Notes: generated by a model from the letters alone, not told the origin. Shown: positions 46,904-56,559, numbered from the stretch's first letter. The stretch: 64,000 nt of DNA from Streptomyces lincolnensis (GCF_021173675.1 NZ_JAIHON010000001.1:682001-746000), one strand, 5' to 3'. Translations and numbers: made by a program.

Positions 46904-48585
46904 ACGACATCCTGGAGATCGACGGCCTGGGCGTGACCTTCTCGACGGAGACCGGTGACGTGCCGGCCGTGCGGGACGTGTCGCTGCGGGTCCGGCCCGG
47001 CGAGACGCTCGCCCTGGTCGGCGAGTCCGGGTCGGGCAAGTCGACGGTGGCGCTCGCCGCGATGGGGCTGCTGCCGGGCACTGCGCGAACCTCGGGGCGT
47101 GTCGAGGTCGACGGCACGGACGTGGTGGGCGCCTCGGAGGCCGAACTGGCCCGGTTGCGGGGACGTACGGCGTCGATGGTGTTCCAGGAACCGGCCACCG
47201 CGCTGGATCCGCTGACCCGGGTCGGCGCGCAGATCGCCGAGGTGGTGCGCAATCACCGTGCCGTCTCCCGGTCCGAGGCCGCCCGTGAGGCGGTGGAGCT
47301 GCTACGCCGGGTCGGTATCCCGGAGCCGGAGCGGCGGGCCTCGGCCTTTCCCTTCCAGCTGTCCGGCGGGCAGCGGCAGCGGGTCGTCATCGCCATGGCG
47401 ATCGCCAACTCCCCCGGTCTGCTCATCGCGGACGAGCCGACGACCGCGCTCGACGTCACCGTCCAGGCCGAGATCCTGGACCTGCTGCGGCGGTTGGCGG
47501 CCGACTCGGGCACCGGCGTGCTGCTGGTCACCCACAACATGGGCGTGGTCGCGGACTTCGCGGACCGGGTGGCCGTGATGCTGCGGGGCGAGGTCGTGGA
47601 GACGGGGCCGGTGGAGGAGGTGCTGCTGCGGCCCACGCACGCGTACACGCGCAAGCTGCTGGCGGCGGTGCCGCGGCTGCGGTTCGACGGCGAGGGCGAC
47701 ACACCCGCCCCGGACGCACCCGCCCCGGCTGCTCCCGCACCGGACGCTCGCTCCGCGGACGCGGACGTCCCCGTGGTGCGGCTGCGGGACGTCTCCGTGC
47801 GGTTCGGGCGCGGTATCCGTGCCGTACAGGCCCTCGACGGGGTGTCCCTCGACGTCCTGCCGGGCGAGACCGTCGGGCTGGTGGGCGAGTCCGGGTCGGG
47901 CAAGTCCACGGCGGCCCGGGTCGCGCTAGGGCTGGTCGCGCCGGCCGCCGGGTCGGTGTCGCTGTTCGGCACCGAGCTGGGGCGGACGCGGGGCCGGGCG
48001 CGGCGGGCCCTGCTGTCCGGGGTGGGGGTGGTGCTCCAGGATCCGGTGGCCTCGCTGGACGCGCGGATGAGCGTGGCGGAGTGCGTGGCCGAGCCGCTGC
48101 GGACGCACCGGCGGGGCATGTCGGCCGCCGAGCGGCGGGAACGGGTCGGTGAGGCCCTCGAACTGGTGCGGCTGCCACGGGAGTTGGCGGGCCGGGGGCC
48201 GCGTGAGCTGTCGGGCGGTCAGCGGCAGCGGGTGAGTCTGGCGCGGGCGCTGGTGCTGCGGCCCCGGCTGCTGGTCGCGGACGAGCCGACCAGCGCGCTC
48301 GACGTGAGCGTGCAGCGGACGGTCCTGGAGGTGATCGCCGAGCTGCAACGCGAGCTGGGGTTCGCCTGCCTGTTCGTGTCGCACGATCTGGCCGTGGTGC
48401 AGGAGTTCGCCCGGCGGGTCGTCGTCCTGCGGGCGGGCCGGATCGAGGAACAGGGGCCGGTCATGTCCACCCTGCTGCGGCCGGAGAAGGAGTACACGCG
48501 CCGGCTGATCGCCGCCGTGCCGGTACCGGATCCGGTGGTGCAACGGCGTCGGCGCGCGGCGCGGCGGACGGGGGCCGCCACGTGA
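46900..48585 (+). CDS. Double ABC ATPase (DppD-DppF fused)
   Basis: A 561-residue protein with two complete ATPase domains joined by an Ala/Pro/Asp-rich linker (about 260-290). Domain 1: Walker A GESGSGKST, signature LSGGQRQR, Walker B LLIADEPTTALD. Domain 2: GESGSGKST, LSGGQRQR, LLVADEPTSALD. It corresponds to DppD and DppF in one chain and energises the DppBC-type permeases. The ATGA overlap with the permease and the GTGA overlap with the kinase show tight operon coupling. Confidence 0.95.
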   Translation: MNDILEIDGLGVTFSTETGDVPAVRDVSLRVRPGETLALVGESGSGKSTVALAAMGLLPGTARTSGRVEVDGTDVVGASEAELARLRGRTASMVFQEPATALDPLTRVGAQIAEVVRNHRAVSRSEAAREAVELLRRVGIPEPERRASAFPFQLSGGQRQRVVIAMAIANSPGLLIADEPTTALDVTVQAEILDLLRRLAADSGTGVLLVTHNMGVVADFADRVAVMLRGEVVETGPVEEVLLRPTHAYTRKLLAAVPRLRFDGEGDTPAPDAPAPAAPAPDARSADADVPVVRLRDVSVRFGRGIRAVQALDGVSLDVLPGETVGLVGESGSGKSTAARVALGLVAPAAGSVSLFGTELGRTRGRARRALLSGVGVVLQDPVASLDARMSVAECVAEPLRTHRRGMSAAERRERVGEALELVRLPRELAGRGPRELSGGQRQRVSLARALVLRPRLLVADEPTSALDVSVQRTVLEVIAELQRELGFACLFVSHDLAVVQEFARRVVVLRAGRIEEQGPVMSTLLRPEKEYTRRLIAAVPVPDPVVQRRRRAARRTGAAT

Positions 48586-49505
48586 CGTGCATGGTCGCGG
48601 GTGTCGACATCGGCGGCACCAAGACCCGGGTGACCCTGTGCGCGCCGGACCTGACAGTCGTCGACCGCCTGGAGGTGCCGACCCCGGCGGCCGCGGGCGG
48701 GGCGGCGATGGTCGGGGCCGCCCTGGACGCCGTACGGCATCTGCTGGGCCGTACGGATGCGCGGTTGCTCGGGGTCGGGGTCGGGGCGGCGGGGGTGGTG
48801 GACGCGCGGACCGGGCGGATCCTGGTGGCCAGCGACTCCTTCCGCGGCTGGGCCGGGTTCGGGGTGACGGCGGCCGTCGAGGCGGCGCTCGGTGTGCCGG
48901 CCTTCCTGGACAACGACGTCAACGCGTTCCTGCGCGGCGAGGCGGCGGCCGGTGCGGTGGCGGGCGAGCGGCAGGTGCTCGGGATGACGCTCGGCACCGG
49001 GGTCGGCGGGGCGCTGTGGCTGGACGGCGCGCTGTACGACGGTCCGCACGGGGCGGCGGGCGAGATCGGGCACGTCCCGGGCTTCGGCGCGCTGCCGTGC
49101 ACCTGTGGCGGCCGGGGGCATCTGGAGACCCTGGCCTCCGGGCGGGCGATCGCCGGCCGGTACGGGGAGCGCACCGGGCGGGAGCTGAGCGCGCGGGAGG
49201 TGGCCGACGCGGCGGCGGCCGGTGATCCGGACGCACTCGCCGTGTACGAGGACGCGGGAGCGGCGGTGGCCCGCGCCATCCTGGTCACGGCGGGTCTGCT
49301 GGACGTCACCACCGTGGTGATCGGCGGCGGTGTCAGCCGGGCCTGGGCGCTTCTCGGGCCGTCGGTGGAGCGGGCGCTGACCGCCGAACCGCCCGTCAGC
49401 GGACATCCGGTGCGGGTGCTGCCCGCCCGGCTCGGCGGGGACGCGGTGGCGGTGGGGGCGGCGGCGCGGGCGCGGGCGGAACTCGCGGAAATCTGTGAAG
49501 CGTGA
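48582..49505 (+). CDS. ROK family sugar kinase
   Basis: A 307-residue cytoplasmic kinase: the phosphate-binding loop VAGVDIGGTKTR, catalytic Asp in LDNDVNAFLRGE, GTGVGGALW, and a zinc motif CTCGGRGHLE in which His replaces the last Cys of CxCGxxGC. It would phosphorylate the sugar (glucose, N-acetylglucosamine or similar) brought in by the preceding transporter. It starts at GTG 48582, overlapping the ATPase stop by 4 bases, and closes the operon. Confidence 0.9.
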   Translation: MTCMVAGVDIGGTKTRVTLCAPDLTVVDRLEVPTPAAAGGAAMVGAALDAVRHLLGRTDARLLGVGVGAAGVVDARTGRILVASDSFRGWAGFGVTAAVEAALGVPAFLDNDVNAFLRGEAAAGAVAGERQVLGMTLGTGVGGALWLDGALYDGPHGAAGEIGHVPGFGALPCTCGGRGHLETLASGRAIAGRYGERTGRELSAREVADAAAAGDPDALAVYEDAGAAVARAILVTAGLLDVTTVVIGGGVSRAWALLGPSVERALTAEPPVSGHPVRVLPARLGGDAVAVGAAARARAELAEICEA

Positions 49506-49635
49506 CGGGAGCATTGACGCGTACGCGTCGCGCCTCTACCTTCTGGTCGCTCCCTCGAACTCTGTTCGATATTTCGACCTGTCGGCGGTAGGCCCGCCCT
49601 CCCGGTCGGCAGGCCCGCACCCCCCTGGAGAGCCC

Positions 49636-51015
49636 ATGCCCCGCCCCACCCGCAGACAGTTCCTCGGCATGACCGCCACCGTGCCGCTGGCCGCCACCGG
49701 CGCCCTGACCCTGGGCGCCGGGACCGCCCACGCCGCCGACTCGGCGTACGTCATGGGGTACTTCACCGAGTCCCCGGACATGCTGGCCGCGAACTACGGC
49801 CTGCACCTGGCCGTCAGCACCGACGGGCTGAACTGGACGCCCCTCAACCAGAACAACCCCGTCGTCACCCCGACCGCCGGGGCCGGAGGGCTGCGCGACC
49901 CGTTCATCCTGCGCAAGCAGAACGGCACGTTCGTGGTGCTGGCCACCGACCTCAAGGGCACCGACTGGACCTACAACAGCCAGTACATCCACGTCTGGGA
50001 CTCCACCGACCTGCGGACCTTCACCGGCTACCGGCGACTGAAGCTGCACGACATGGTCACCCACAGCTGGGCGCCGGAGGCCTACTGGGACGCGGGCCGC
50101 GGCCAGTACGGGGTGATCTACTCGTCCGTGAACAGCAGCGGCCACAACGTCATCATGGTGAACTACACCAGCGACTTCGTGACCGCGAGCGCCCCTCAGG
50201 TCTTCTTCGACCCGGGCTACGACGTCATCGACGGCGATCTGGCGATCGGTGTGAACGGCGTCAACTACCTCTACTACAAGCGGAACTCGACCCTGGTCGG
50301 CGCCCGCTCCAGTTCACTGGACCCGGGCAGCTTCACGCCCTTCAGCACCCCGGTCTCGCACGGCGGCACCGAGGCGCCGACGCTGGTGAAGTCCCTGACG
50401 TCCAGCGGCACTTGGTATCTCTGGGGAGACACCTGGAGCCCCAACGGCGTCTTCTACGCCTGGCAGTCGAACGACCTGGCCGCCGGCACCTGGACGGCCC
50501 TGGACCAGAAGACCTACACCCAGCCGCTGAACTCCAAGCACCTCACGATCCACCCGATCACCACGACCGAGTACACCAACCTGCTCGCCAAGTGGGGCAC
50601 GCCCACCTGGAACCGGCTGAAGTCCTACAACTACCCGGCGCGTTACGTCCGGCACGCGAACTACGTGGGCCGGATCGACGCGTACGCCTTCGACCCGTAC
50701 ACCGACTCCCTGTGGAAACCGGTCCCGGGTCTCGCGGACAGCACGGGCGTCTCCTTCCAGTCGGTCAGCCACCCGACCCGCTATCTGCGGCACTACGACT
50801 ACGAGATGCGGCTGGACGTCAACGACGGCACGTCGACGTTCGCCGGGGACGCGACCTTCTACCGCACGGCCGGGCTGGCCGACTCCTCCTGGTCGTCGTT
50901 CCGGTCGTACAACAATCCGACCCGGTACCTCCGGCACGCGGACTACGTCCTGCGGATCGACCCCGTCTCCACCGCCACGGAGCGGCAGGACGCGACCTTC
51001 CGGGTCGGTTACTGA
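49636..51015 (+). CDS. Tat-exported GH43-like glycosidase with AbfB domain
   Basis: A 459-residue secreted protein. The Tat signal (TRRQFLGMTATVPLAATGALTLG) ends AHA. Residues about 35-310 form a five-bladed propeller of the GH43 type: LRDPFILRKQNGTFVVLATD contains the catalytic-base Asp, and WAPEAYWD is the hallmark second blade. Residues about 330-459 form an AbfB (CBM42-like) beta-trefoil with three repeats (RYVRHANYVGRID; RYLRHYDYEMRLD; RYLRHADYVLRID) that binds arabinofuranose side chains. It probably degrades arabinan or arabinoxylan. ATG 49636 follows GGAG. Confidence 0.9.
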   Translation: MPRPTRRQFLGMTATVPLAATGALTLGAGTAHAADSAYVMGYFTESPDMLAANYGLHLAVSTDGLNWTPLNQNNPVVTPTAGAGGLRDPFILRKQNGTFVVLATDLKGTDWTYNSQYIHVWDSTDLRTFTGYRRLKLHDMVTHSWAPEAYWDAGRGQYGVIYSSVNSSGHNVIMVNYTSDFVTASAPQVFFDPGYDVIDGDLAIGVNGVNYLYYKRNSTLVGARSSSLDPGSFTPFSTPVSHGGTEAPTLVKSLTSSGTWYLWGDTWSPNGVFYAWQSNDLAAGTWTALDQKTYTQPLNSKHLTIHPITTTEYTNLLAKWGTPTWNRLKSYNYPARYVRHANYVGRIDAYAFDPYTDSLWKPVPGLADSTGVSFQSVSHPTRYLRHYDYEMRLDVNDGTSTFAGDATFYRTAGLADSSWSSFRSYNNPTRYLRHADYVLRIDPVSTATERQDATFRVGY

Positions 51016-51026
51016 GGCCGTCGGAC

Positions 51027-51064
51027 CGGCGCGGGTGCTCCCCGTGGGGGAAGCACCCGCGCCG
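51027..51064. terminator. Bidirectional terminator hairpin
   Basis: A 17-bp GC-rich stem interrupted by one bulged A with a 3-base loop, between the convergent glycosidase and osmoprotectant binding-protein genes. Confidence 0.8.
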
Positions 51065-51083
51065 ATACGTCAGAGGTCGGGTG

Positions 51084-52040
51084 TCAGTCCAGGCCGTTGG
51101 TCTTCAGCCAGGCCTTGGCGACGTCGAGCGGGTCCTTGTTCTCCAGCTGGACCTGGACGTCCATGTCCAGCAGCGTCTTGGTGTCCAGCTTGGCCGAGAC
51201 CGCGTTGAGGGCGGCGACGCCCTCCTTGGAGAGGCCGGACTTGTAGACGAGCGGGGTCACGTTCGCGAAGCCGAAGAGGTTCTTCGGGTCCTTCAGGACG
51301 ACGAAGTTCTCCTTGGAGATGGTCGGGTCCGTGGTGAAGATGTCCGCCGCCTGCACGGTGTTCTTCGCCAGCGCCGCCTGGGTCAGCGGGCCGCCCGCGT
51401 CGAGGGCCTTGAACGACTTGAACTCCAGGCCGTACTCGGACTTCAGGCCCAGCAGGCCCTGGTGCCGGGTCTGGAACTCCGGCGAGCCGCCGATGACCAT
51501 CTCCGGCGCGATGTCCTTGAGGTCGTCGAGCGTGGACTCGGCGGTCAGGCTGTACTTCTTGGCCGTCTCCGCGTTGATGCTGACGGAGTCCTTGTCCTCG
51601 GCCGGCGCCGACTCCAGCAGCGTCAGCTTGGAGTCCAGCTTGGCCTTCGCGGCCGCGTTGACGGCCGCCACGGAGGCCTGCTCGGCCTTGGGGTCGAGGT
51701 AGGACAGCAGCGAGCCGTTGTACTCCGGCAGGACCGTCACGGAGCCGTTCTTCAGCAGGCCGTAGGTGGTCTCGCGGCTGCCGATGTTCAGCTTGTACTC
51801 GACCTTGATCCCCTTGGCCTTGAGGGCCTCGCCGTAGATGTCGGCGAGCAGGGTGGACTCGGGGAAGTTGTTGCCGCCGACGACGACGGTGCCGCCCTCG
51901 GCCTTGTCCCCGGCGAGGGGGTCGGAGGTGTCGTCGGAGGAGCCACAACCCGCCAGCAGGGCCGCGGCCGCGGCGAGCGCGACGGCGGCCACGACGGGAT
52001 GGTTCCTGAAGGACCTGCTGTGTGCGGCGGTAGAAGTCAC
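51084..52040 (-). CDS. Glycine betaine/osmoprotectant-binding lipoprotein (OpuAC/ProX family)
   Basis: A 318-residue lipoprotein with lipobox LLAGC and an OpuAC-type fold (VVVGGNNFPESTLLADIYGEALKAKG; RETTYGLLKNGSVTVLPEYNGSLL; VQAADIFTTDP). It binds a compatible solute such as glycine betaine or choline for the ABC transporter. The matching permeases and ATPase are at 56996-59528 on the same strand, but a conservon and a RidA gene on the opposite strand lie between. GTG 52040 start. A good promoter and operator-like palindrome lie upstream. Confidence 0.92.
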   Translation of the reverse strand: MTSTAAHSRSFRNHPVVAAVALAAAAALLAGCGSSDDTSDPLAGDKAEGGTVVVGGNNFPESTLLADIYGEALKAKGIKVEYKLNIGSRETTYGLLKNGSVTVLPEYNGSLLSYLDPKAEQASVAAVNAAAKAKLDSKLTLLESAPAEDKDSVSINAETAKKYSLTAESTLDDLKDIAPEMVIGGSPEFQTRHQGLLGLKSEYGLEFKSFKALDAGGPLTQAALAKNTVQAADIFTTDPTISKENFVVLKDPKNLFGFANVTPLVYKSGLSKEGVAALNAVSAKLDTKTLLDMDVQVQLENKDPLDVAKAWLKTNGLD

Positions 52041-52378
52041 GATTTCCGTTCCGGACTCGGGATGTTGCGCGGAAGCTCTTGCACTGATCCAATCCAGCCG
52101 GTTCTTGATCAGTCAAGAGAGGCCTGATTACCAATTGGCTTCAACCTCTGCCTCATTGTGAAGGCGGGGTAAACCGGTCCTCCATCGAACCCGTCGAAGT
52201 ATGGGCAGGTCGTAATCGATTCTTGACGCAGGGTGCCGTAAGCGCTTGTCCGAAAAGGCTGTAGTCTCGCGGTCGTTGGCGCCGGTCACAGCGGGGTGCG
52301 GGGGCCGCCGTCCCGTATCGATCAGAAACGGTCACGCGAGTTGCTCGCGCGCCGTGCGACTCCCCTGAAGGAGGCCCG
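52041..52378. other. Divergent intergenic region, OpuAC / cvnA2
   Basis: 338 bases with the osmoprotectant-binding promoter and palindrome at 52087-52118. On the cvnA2 side, TTGACG (52223-52228) could be a -35, but no convincing -10 follows at normal spacing. Confidence 0.5.
52087..52118 (-). promoter_or_regulatory. OpuAC-type gene promoter with overlapping palindrome
   Basis: On the minus strand, TTGACT (52116-52111) and TTGGAT (52092-52087) are spaced 18 bases apart, placing the transcript start about 40 bases before the GTG. A perfect palindrome TCTTGA-TCAG-TCAAGA (52103-52118) covers the -35 box and is a likely operator. Confidence 0.6.
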
Positions 52379-54970
52379 GTGTCCACGACAGAGGTGGGCG
52401 CACCCGCCCGGCCGGCACCACGGTCGGGCCGGACCGGTATCCGGGGTTTCGCCGACCGCTGGCCCTTCCGCCGCAAGCTCAACATCCTCGTCGGTGTGCC
52501 GCTCGGCGTGGTCGCCGCGATGCTCGGCTACCTCATCACCGACCAGGTGAACCAGGCCCTGGACGCGGACGCCGCGGCCCAGCTGGTCCGGGACAGCGCC
52601 CAGGTCGCGGAACTGGTGGACCTGGTCGAGACCGAGCACCAGCAGGCCGTCCTGCTGTCCGTGCGCTACGAGTCCACCGGGCCCGGCTGGCGGCCCTCCA
52701 CCAAGGACTACCGCACGGCACAGGCCGCCGTGGACGCCCAGGTCGACAAGGTGCGCGAGACCTTCGGCGACCGGCTCCCGGCCACCGAGGCACAGGCGCT
52801 GAAGGAGATCAACGGCCTCAGCAGTCTGCGCGACACCGTCGAGAAGGCCTATCTGCCCGCCGACAACATCGACCCGGCCTACACCAACGCCTCCCAGGGC
52901 CTGATCGACGGCCTCGGCCTGGACCACAACGCCACCCTCGCCGGCACCTTCACCGGCAACCTGCTGGACTCGCTGCTGCGCGCCGACGCCGCCCACAGCG
53001 CCTTCGAGACGGCCGTCTTCTCCGCGCGGACCGGTGACAGCAACGCCCTCATCGAGTTCATCGGCGCGGTCGGCTCCGAGAACGAGTACACCCACCAGGC
53101 CGACCGCTTCGCCCGGTTCGCCTCCGAGGACCAGGTGAACGAGCTGGGCGGCATCGAGCACAACAGCGCCCAGGCGACCATCGACCGGGACTACGCCGAG
53201 CTCCAGATCGACCCCAGCAACCTCCAGGCCGACACGCCCCAGGAGATCCGCCAAGCCTTCACCGCGGCCCTCGACGCCTACCCGGACTACCGGGCCCAGT
53301 CCGAGAACCGGCTGAAGATCACCGCCTCCCTCATCGACCAGATCGCCGACCGCGCGGACCGCACGTCCAGCGAGGCCGCCTGGCGCGCCACGCTGCTGCT
53401 CGGCCTCGCCCTTCTCGGCTTCGCCCTGTGGATCGCCTTCGCGGTGCTGGTACGGCGTTCCGTGGTCCGGCCGGTGCAGGCCCTCACCGGGGCGGCCCGG
53501 CAGGTCGCCGAGGTCGCCGGGCGCGAGCTGGCCCGGGTGGCCGACGACGACGCCGAGGACGACGCGCCGCCCCGGCTGCACGAGGTGCCGGTCACCGCGA
53601 AGGACGAGATCGGGGACCTCGCCGCGGCCTTCAACCACGTCCAGACCACCGCGTCCGCGCTGCTGGAGCGGCAGGTGCACAGCCGCCGCAACGTCGCCGA
53701 GATGTTCGGCAACGTCGGCCGCCGGGTCAGCAACCTGACCACGCGGCAGCTCGCGCTGATCGACGCGGTGGAGCGCGGCGAGACCGATCCCGCGCTGCTG
53801 GAGCGGCTCTACTCCATCGACCACATCGCGGTCCGGCTGCGCCGCAACGCCGACAGCCTGATGCTGCTCGCCGGCATCCGCGAGACGGTCCTCGACTCCG
53901 GCCCCACCGAGCTCACCAACGTCGTACGGGCCGCCCTCGGCCAGATCGAGGGGTTCCAGCGGGTGCAGCTGCGCGCCTGGACCGACGTCCTGGTGCAGCC
54001 CGACATCATCGGCGACCTCACCCTGATGGTGGCCGAACTCGTCGAGAACGCCGTGCAGTTCTCCCCCGCCGGCAGCCCCGTCGAGGTGATGGTCAAGGCC
54101 GGCGACGGCGGTGCGATGGTCGTGGTCGCCGACCACGGTCTCGGGATGAGCGCCGAGCGCCTCGCCGAGGAGAACGCCCGCCTCATCCGCCGCGAACGGC
54201 TCGACGTCGTCCCCACCAAGGTCCTCGGCCTCTTCGTGGTCGGCACCCTCGCCCGTCGCTGGGAGGTCGGTGTGACCCTCTCCCGCACGCCCGGGGGCGG
54301 CCTCACCGCCGAGGTGGCCATCCCGTCGTCCCTCCTGCTCGCGATGAGCCCGGTGGCGATCGCCTCCGGCGGTTCGACGGAGGGCACGACGGCGGGCTCG
54401 ACGGTGCGTGCGTCCGTCGGCGGGTCGTCGGAGGCGGTGGGTGCGGCCGTCCGTTCGGCTTCGAGGGCTTCGCTCGCCTCGGCATCGGGATCGGGATCGG
54501 GCTCGGGCTCGGGCTCGGACAGTTCCGGTACTGATGCCGGTGCCGCTGCCTCTCCTCCGGCCGACGAGGAGTACGCTCCGCCGCTCCCCCGCAGAGTTCC
54601 CCGGCGCGACGCCGACCCGACGGACACGCCGGACACGACGGACGCGCCCGCCGCCGACATCGCGGCCGGCTCCGGTGACGGGGCCCGGCCCCTGCGTCGC
54701 CGCGTCCGTGGGGCCACCCTGCGGACGACCTTCGGCGCCGACCCCGACCAGCCGGCCGTCCGCCGGGCGGCGCCGCGCGCCGCCGACGCGGAGGCCGTCC
54801 GGGCCTCCCTCGACGAGTTCGAGGCGGCGGTGGAACGGGCACACCGCGACACAGAGACCGGCAACCACCGCACACCCACGTTCCGCGGCGACGAAGCCGC
54901 GGCCGGCCCCCAGACCGCATCCAACCCCCCGCACAACCAGAACCACTCCCCGGAAGGAGCGGAGCAGTGA
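52379..54970 (+). CDS. cvnA: Conservon 2 sensor kinase-like protein CvnA
   Basis: An 863-residue membrane protein: first transmembrane helix about 34-55, extracytoplasmic NIT-type domain about 60-335, second helix about 338-358, HAMP, and a dimerisation helix with LYSIDHIAVRLRRNADSL keeping the His near residue 480. The HATPase domain has AELVENAVQFSP near 550 and ADHGLGMSAERL near 584. A long disordered C-terminal tail carries a (GS)n run near residue 700. GTG 52379 follows GGAGG. It heads the cvnABCD operon, divergent from the osmoprotectant-binding gene; a role in osmotic or envelope sensing is suggested only by that position. Confidence 0.93.
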   Translation: MSTTEVGAPARPAPRSGRTGIRGFADRWPFRRKLNILVGVPLGVVAAMLGYLITDQVNQALDADAAAQLVRDSAQVAELVDLVETEHQQAVLLSVRYESTGPGWRPSTKDYRTAQAAVDAQVDKVRETFGDRLPATEAQALKEINGLSSLRDTVEKAYLPADNIDPAYTNASQGLIDGLGLDHNATLAGTFTGNLLDSLLRADAAHSAFETAVFSARTGDSNALIEFIGAVGSENEYTHQADRFARFASEDQVNELGGIEHNSAQATIDRDYAELQIDPSNLQADTPQEIRQAFTAALDAYPDYRAQSENRLKITASLIDQIADRADRTSSEAAWRATLLLGLALLGFALWIAFAVLVRRSVVRPVQALTGAARQVAEVAGRELARVADDDAEDDAPPRLHEVPVTAKDEIGDLAAAFNHVQTTASALLERQVHSRRNVAEMFGNVGRRVSNLTTRQLALIDAVERGETDPALLERLYSIDHIAVRLRRNADSLMLLAGIRETVLDSGPTELTNVVRAALGQIEGFQRVQLRAWTDVLVQPDIIGDLTLMVAELVENAVQFSPAGSPVEVMVKAGDGGAMVVVADHGLGMSAERLAEENARLIRRERLDVVPTKVLGLFVVGTLARRWEVGVTLSRTPGGGLTAEVAIPSSLLLAMSPVAIASGGSTEGTTAGSTVRASVGGSSEAVGAAVRSASRASLASASGSGSGSGSGSDSSGTDAGAAASPPADEEYAPPLPRRVPRRDADPTDTPDTTDAPAADIAAGSGDGARPLRRRVRGATLRTTFGADPDQPAVRRAAPRAADAEAVRASLDEFEAAVERAHRDTETGNHRTPTFRGDEAAAGPQTASNPPHNQNHSPEGAEQ

Positions 54971-55446
54971 GCACGTCGACGACAGGTGACACTCCGACGG
55001 GAGGCACCACGCCGGCCGAACTGCAGGCCGCCGCGGCCGACTTCACATGGCTGTTGAATCGCTTCGCGACCGAGACGGCGGGCGTCGTGGACGCCATCGC
55101 CGTCTCCTCCGACGGCCTTCTCATCGCCGTGTCCGATCTGCGCGAGCCCGCCGACTCCGAGCGCCTGGCCGCGATCGTGTCGGGCATCACCAGCCTGGCG
55201 GCCGGAGCCTCCGGCAACTACGGGCTCGGCGGCCTGAACAAGGTCATCATCGACCTGGAGGGCGGCCACGTCCTGGTCTCCGCGATCGGCAGCGGCGCCG
55301 TACTCGGCGTGGTCACCGACAAGGAGGCCAAGCTCGGCAACATCGCCTACGAGATGACGCTGTTCGCCAACCGCGCCGGCAGCGCGCTCAGCCCCCAGCT
55401 GGTGCTGGAGCTGAAGAACAACGTCGGCGCCGCGAAGAAGCGCTGA
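54967..55446 (+). CDS. cvnB: Conservon 2 Roadblock/LC7 protein CvnB
   Basis: A 159-residue Roadblock/LC7 protein (FTWLLNRFATETAGVVDAIAVSSDGLLIAVS...LAAIVSGITSLAAG...NIAYEMTLFANRAGSAL). It is expected to link CvnA with the CvnD GTPase. GTG 54967 overlaps the cvnA stop by 4 bases. Confidence 0.93.
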   Translation: MSTSTTGDTPTGGTTPAELQAAAADFTWLLNRFATETAGVVDAIAVSSDGLLIAVSDLREPADSERLAAIVSGITSLAAGASGNYGLGGLNKVIIDLEGGHVLVSAIGSGAVLGVVTDKEAKLGNIAYEMTLFANRAGSALSPQLVLELKNNVGAAKKR

Positions 55447-55481
55447 GCGGACACCGCCCGGCCGAGGAGGACGAACAAGCG

Positions 55482-55913
55482 ATGGCGGACGGCGGCACTC
55501 CCCCGGGTGCGGACGGCACGGGCCCCGACCCGGTCGGCCCCGCCCCCGCCGTACGGCCGTTCCTGGTCACCGCAGGCCGGGTGGCGCCCAGCGCCAGCGA
55601 CCGGACGATGCCCGTCGAGACCCAGGTGGTGGCCACCGCCGAGGGTCTCGCCGAGCTCGACGGTCTCGCCTTCGAGCAGCACGACATCGTCGCCGCCTGC
55701 CGCCGGCCGCAGTCCATCGCGGAGATCGCGGCCCGGCTGCGGCTGCACCTGAACGTGGTGCGGATCCTCGCCGAGGACCTGCGCGCGGCGGGGCAGTTGA
55801 CGGTGCACGTGCCCGACACCGGCGCCACCCACGACGCATCCGTTCTGCGCAAGCTCATCGAGGGCCTGCGCGCGATCCCCGACTCCCGAGGGGTACTCCG
55901 TGACACCGACTGA
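55482..55913 (+). CDS. cvnC: Conservon 2 DUF742 protein CvnC
   Basis: A 143-residue DUF742 protein with the AVRPFLVTAGRVAPSA signature, QVVATAEG, and a helix-turn-helix-like half (QSIAEIAARLRLHLNVVRILAEDLRAAGQL). ATG 55482 follows a GAGGAGG site; the frame upstream overlaps cvnB and is not family-like. It overlaps cvnD by 14 bases. Confidence 0.9.
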   Translation: MADGGTPPGADGTGPDPVGPAPAVRPFLVTAGRVAPSASDRTMPVETQVVATAEGLAELDGLAFEQHDIVAACRRPQSIAEIAARLRLHLNVVRILAEDLRAAGQLTVHVPDTGATHDASVLRKLIEGLRAIPDSRGVLRDTD

Positions 55914-56502
55914 ACCGGCCACCCGGCCCGGGGGCCCGCAGGCCGCCGCCGTACGACCGCCGCTGCCGGTCAAGATGGTGGTCGCGGGCGGCTTCGGGGT
56001 GGGCAAGACCACCGCTGTCGGTTCGATCTCCGAGATCGAGCCGCTGACCACCGAGGCCGCCATCACCGAGGTCGCGGCGGGCGTGGACGACCTCAGCCAC
56101 ACCCCGCGCAAAACCACGACCACGGTCGCGATGGACTTCGGCTGCATCACCATCGACCCGACCCTGAAGCTGTACCTGTTCGGCACGCCGGGGCAGGAGC
56201 GGTTCGGGTTCATGTGGGACGACATCGTGGAGGGCGCGGTCGGCGGACTCGTCATCGTGGACACCCGCCGCCTGGACGACTGCTACGCGGCCGTCGACTA
56301 CTTCGAGCACCGGCAGATCCCCTTCGCCGTCGCGGTCAACGCCTTCGACGGCAAGGTGGAGCACTCCCTGGACGAGGTCCGCTGGGCCCTCGACGTCAAC
56401 GACCGGGTCCCGGTGCTCGTGTTCGACGCCCGCGAGCGCGGCTCGGTCCGCGACGCGCTGCTGGTCGTACTGGAACAGGCGCTGGCCCGCTCGGAGGCCT
56501 GA
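55900..56502 (+). CDS. cvnD: Conservon 2 Ras-like GTPase CvnD
   Basis: A 200-residue small GTPase: P-loop AGGFGVGKTTAVGS, switch II FGTPGQERFGFMWDD, base-recognition VNAFDG and G5-like FDARERGS, all in canonical conservon form. GTG 55900 lies 14 bases inside cvnC. It is the output of the conservon; effector proteins are not identified here. Confidence 0.93.
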   Translation: MTPTEPATRPGGPQAAAVRPPLPVKMVVAGGFGVGKTTAVGSISEIEPLTTEAAITEVAAGVDDLSHTPRKTTTTVAMDFGCITIDPTLKLYLFGTPGQERFGFMWDDIVEGAVGGLVIVDTRRLDDCYAAVDYFEHRQIPFAVAVNAFDGKVEHSLDEVRWALDVNDRVPVLVFDARERGSVRDALLVVLEQALARSEA

Positions 56503-56559
56503 GGGGATCCACGGGGCCGGGCGGGGAATCCCCTTCCCGGGGGCGGGGTTGTCGCCGTC

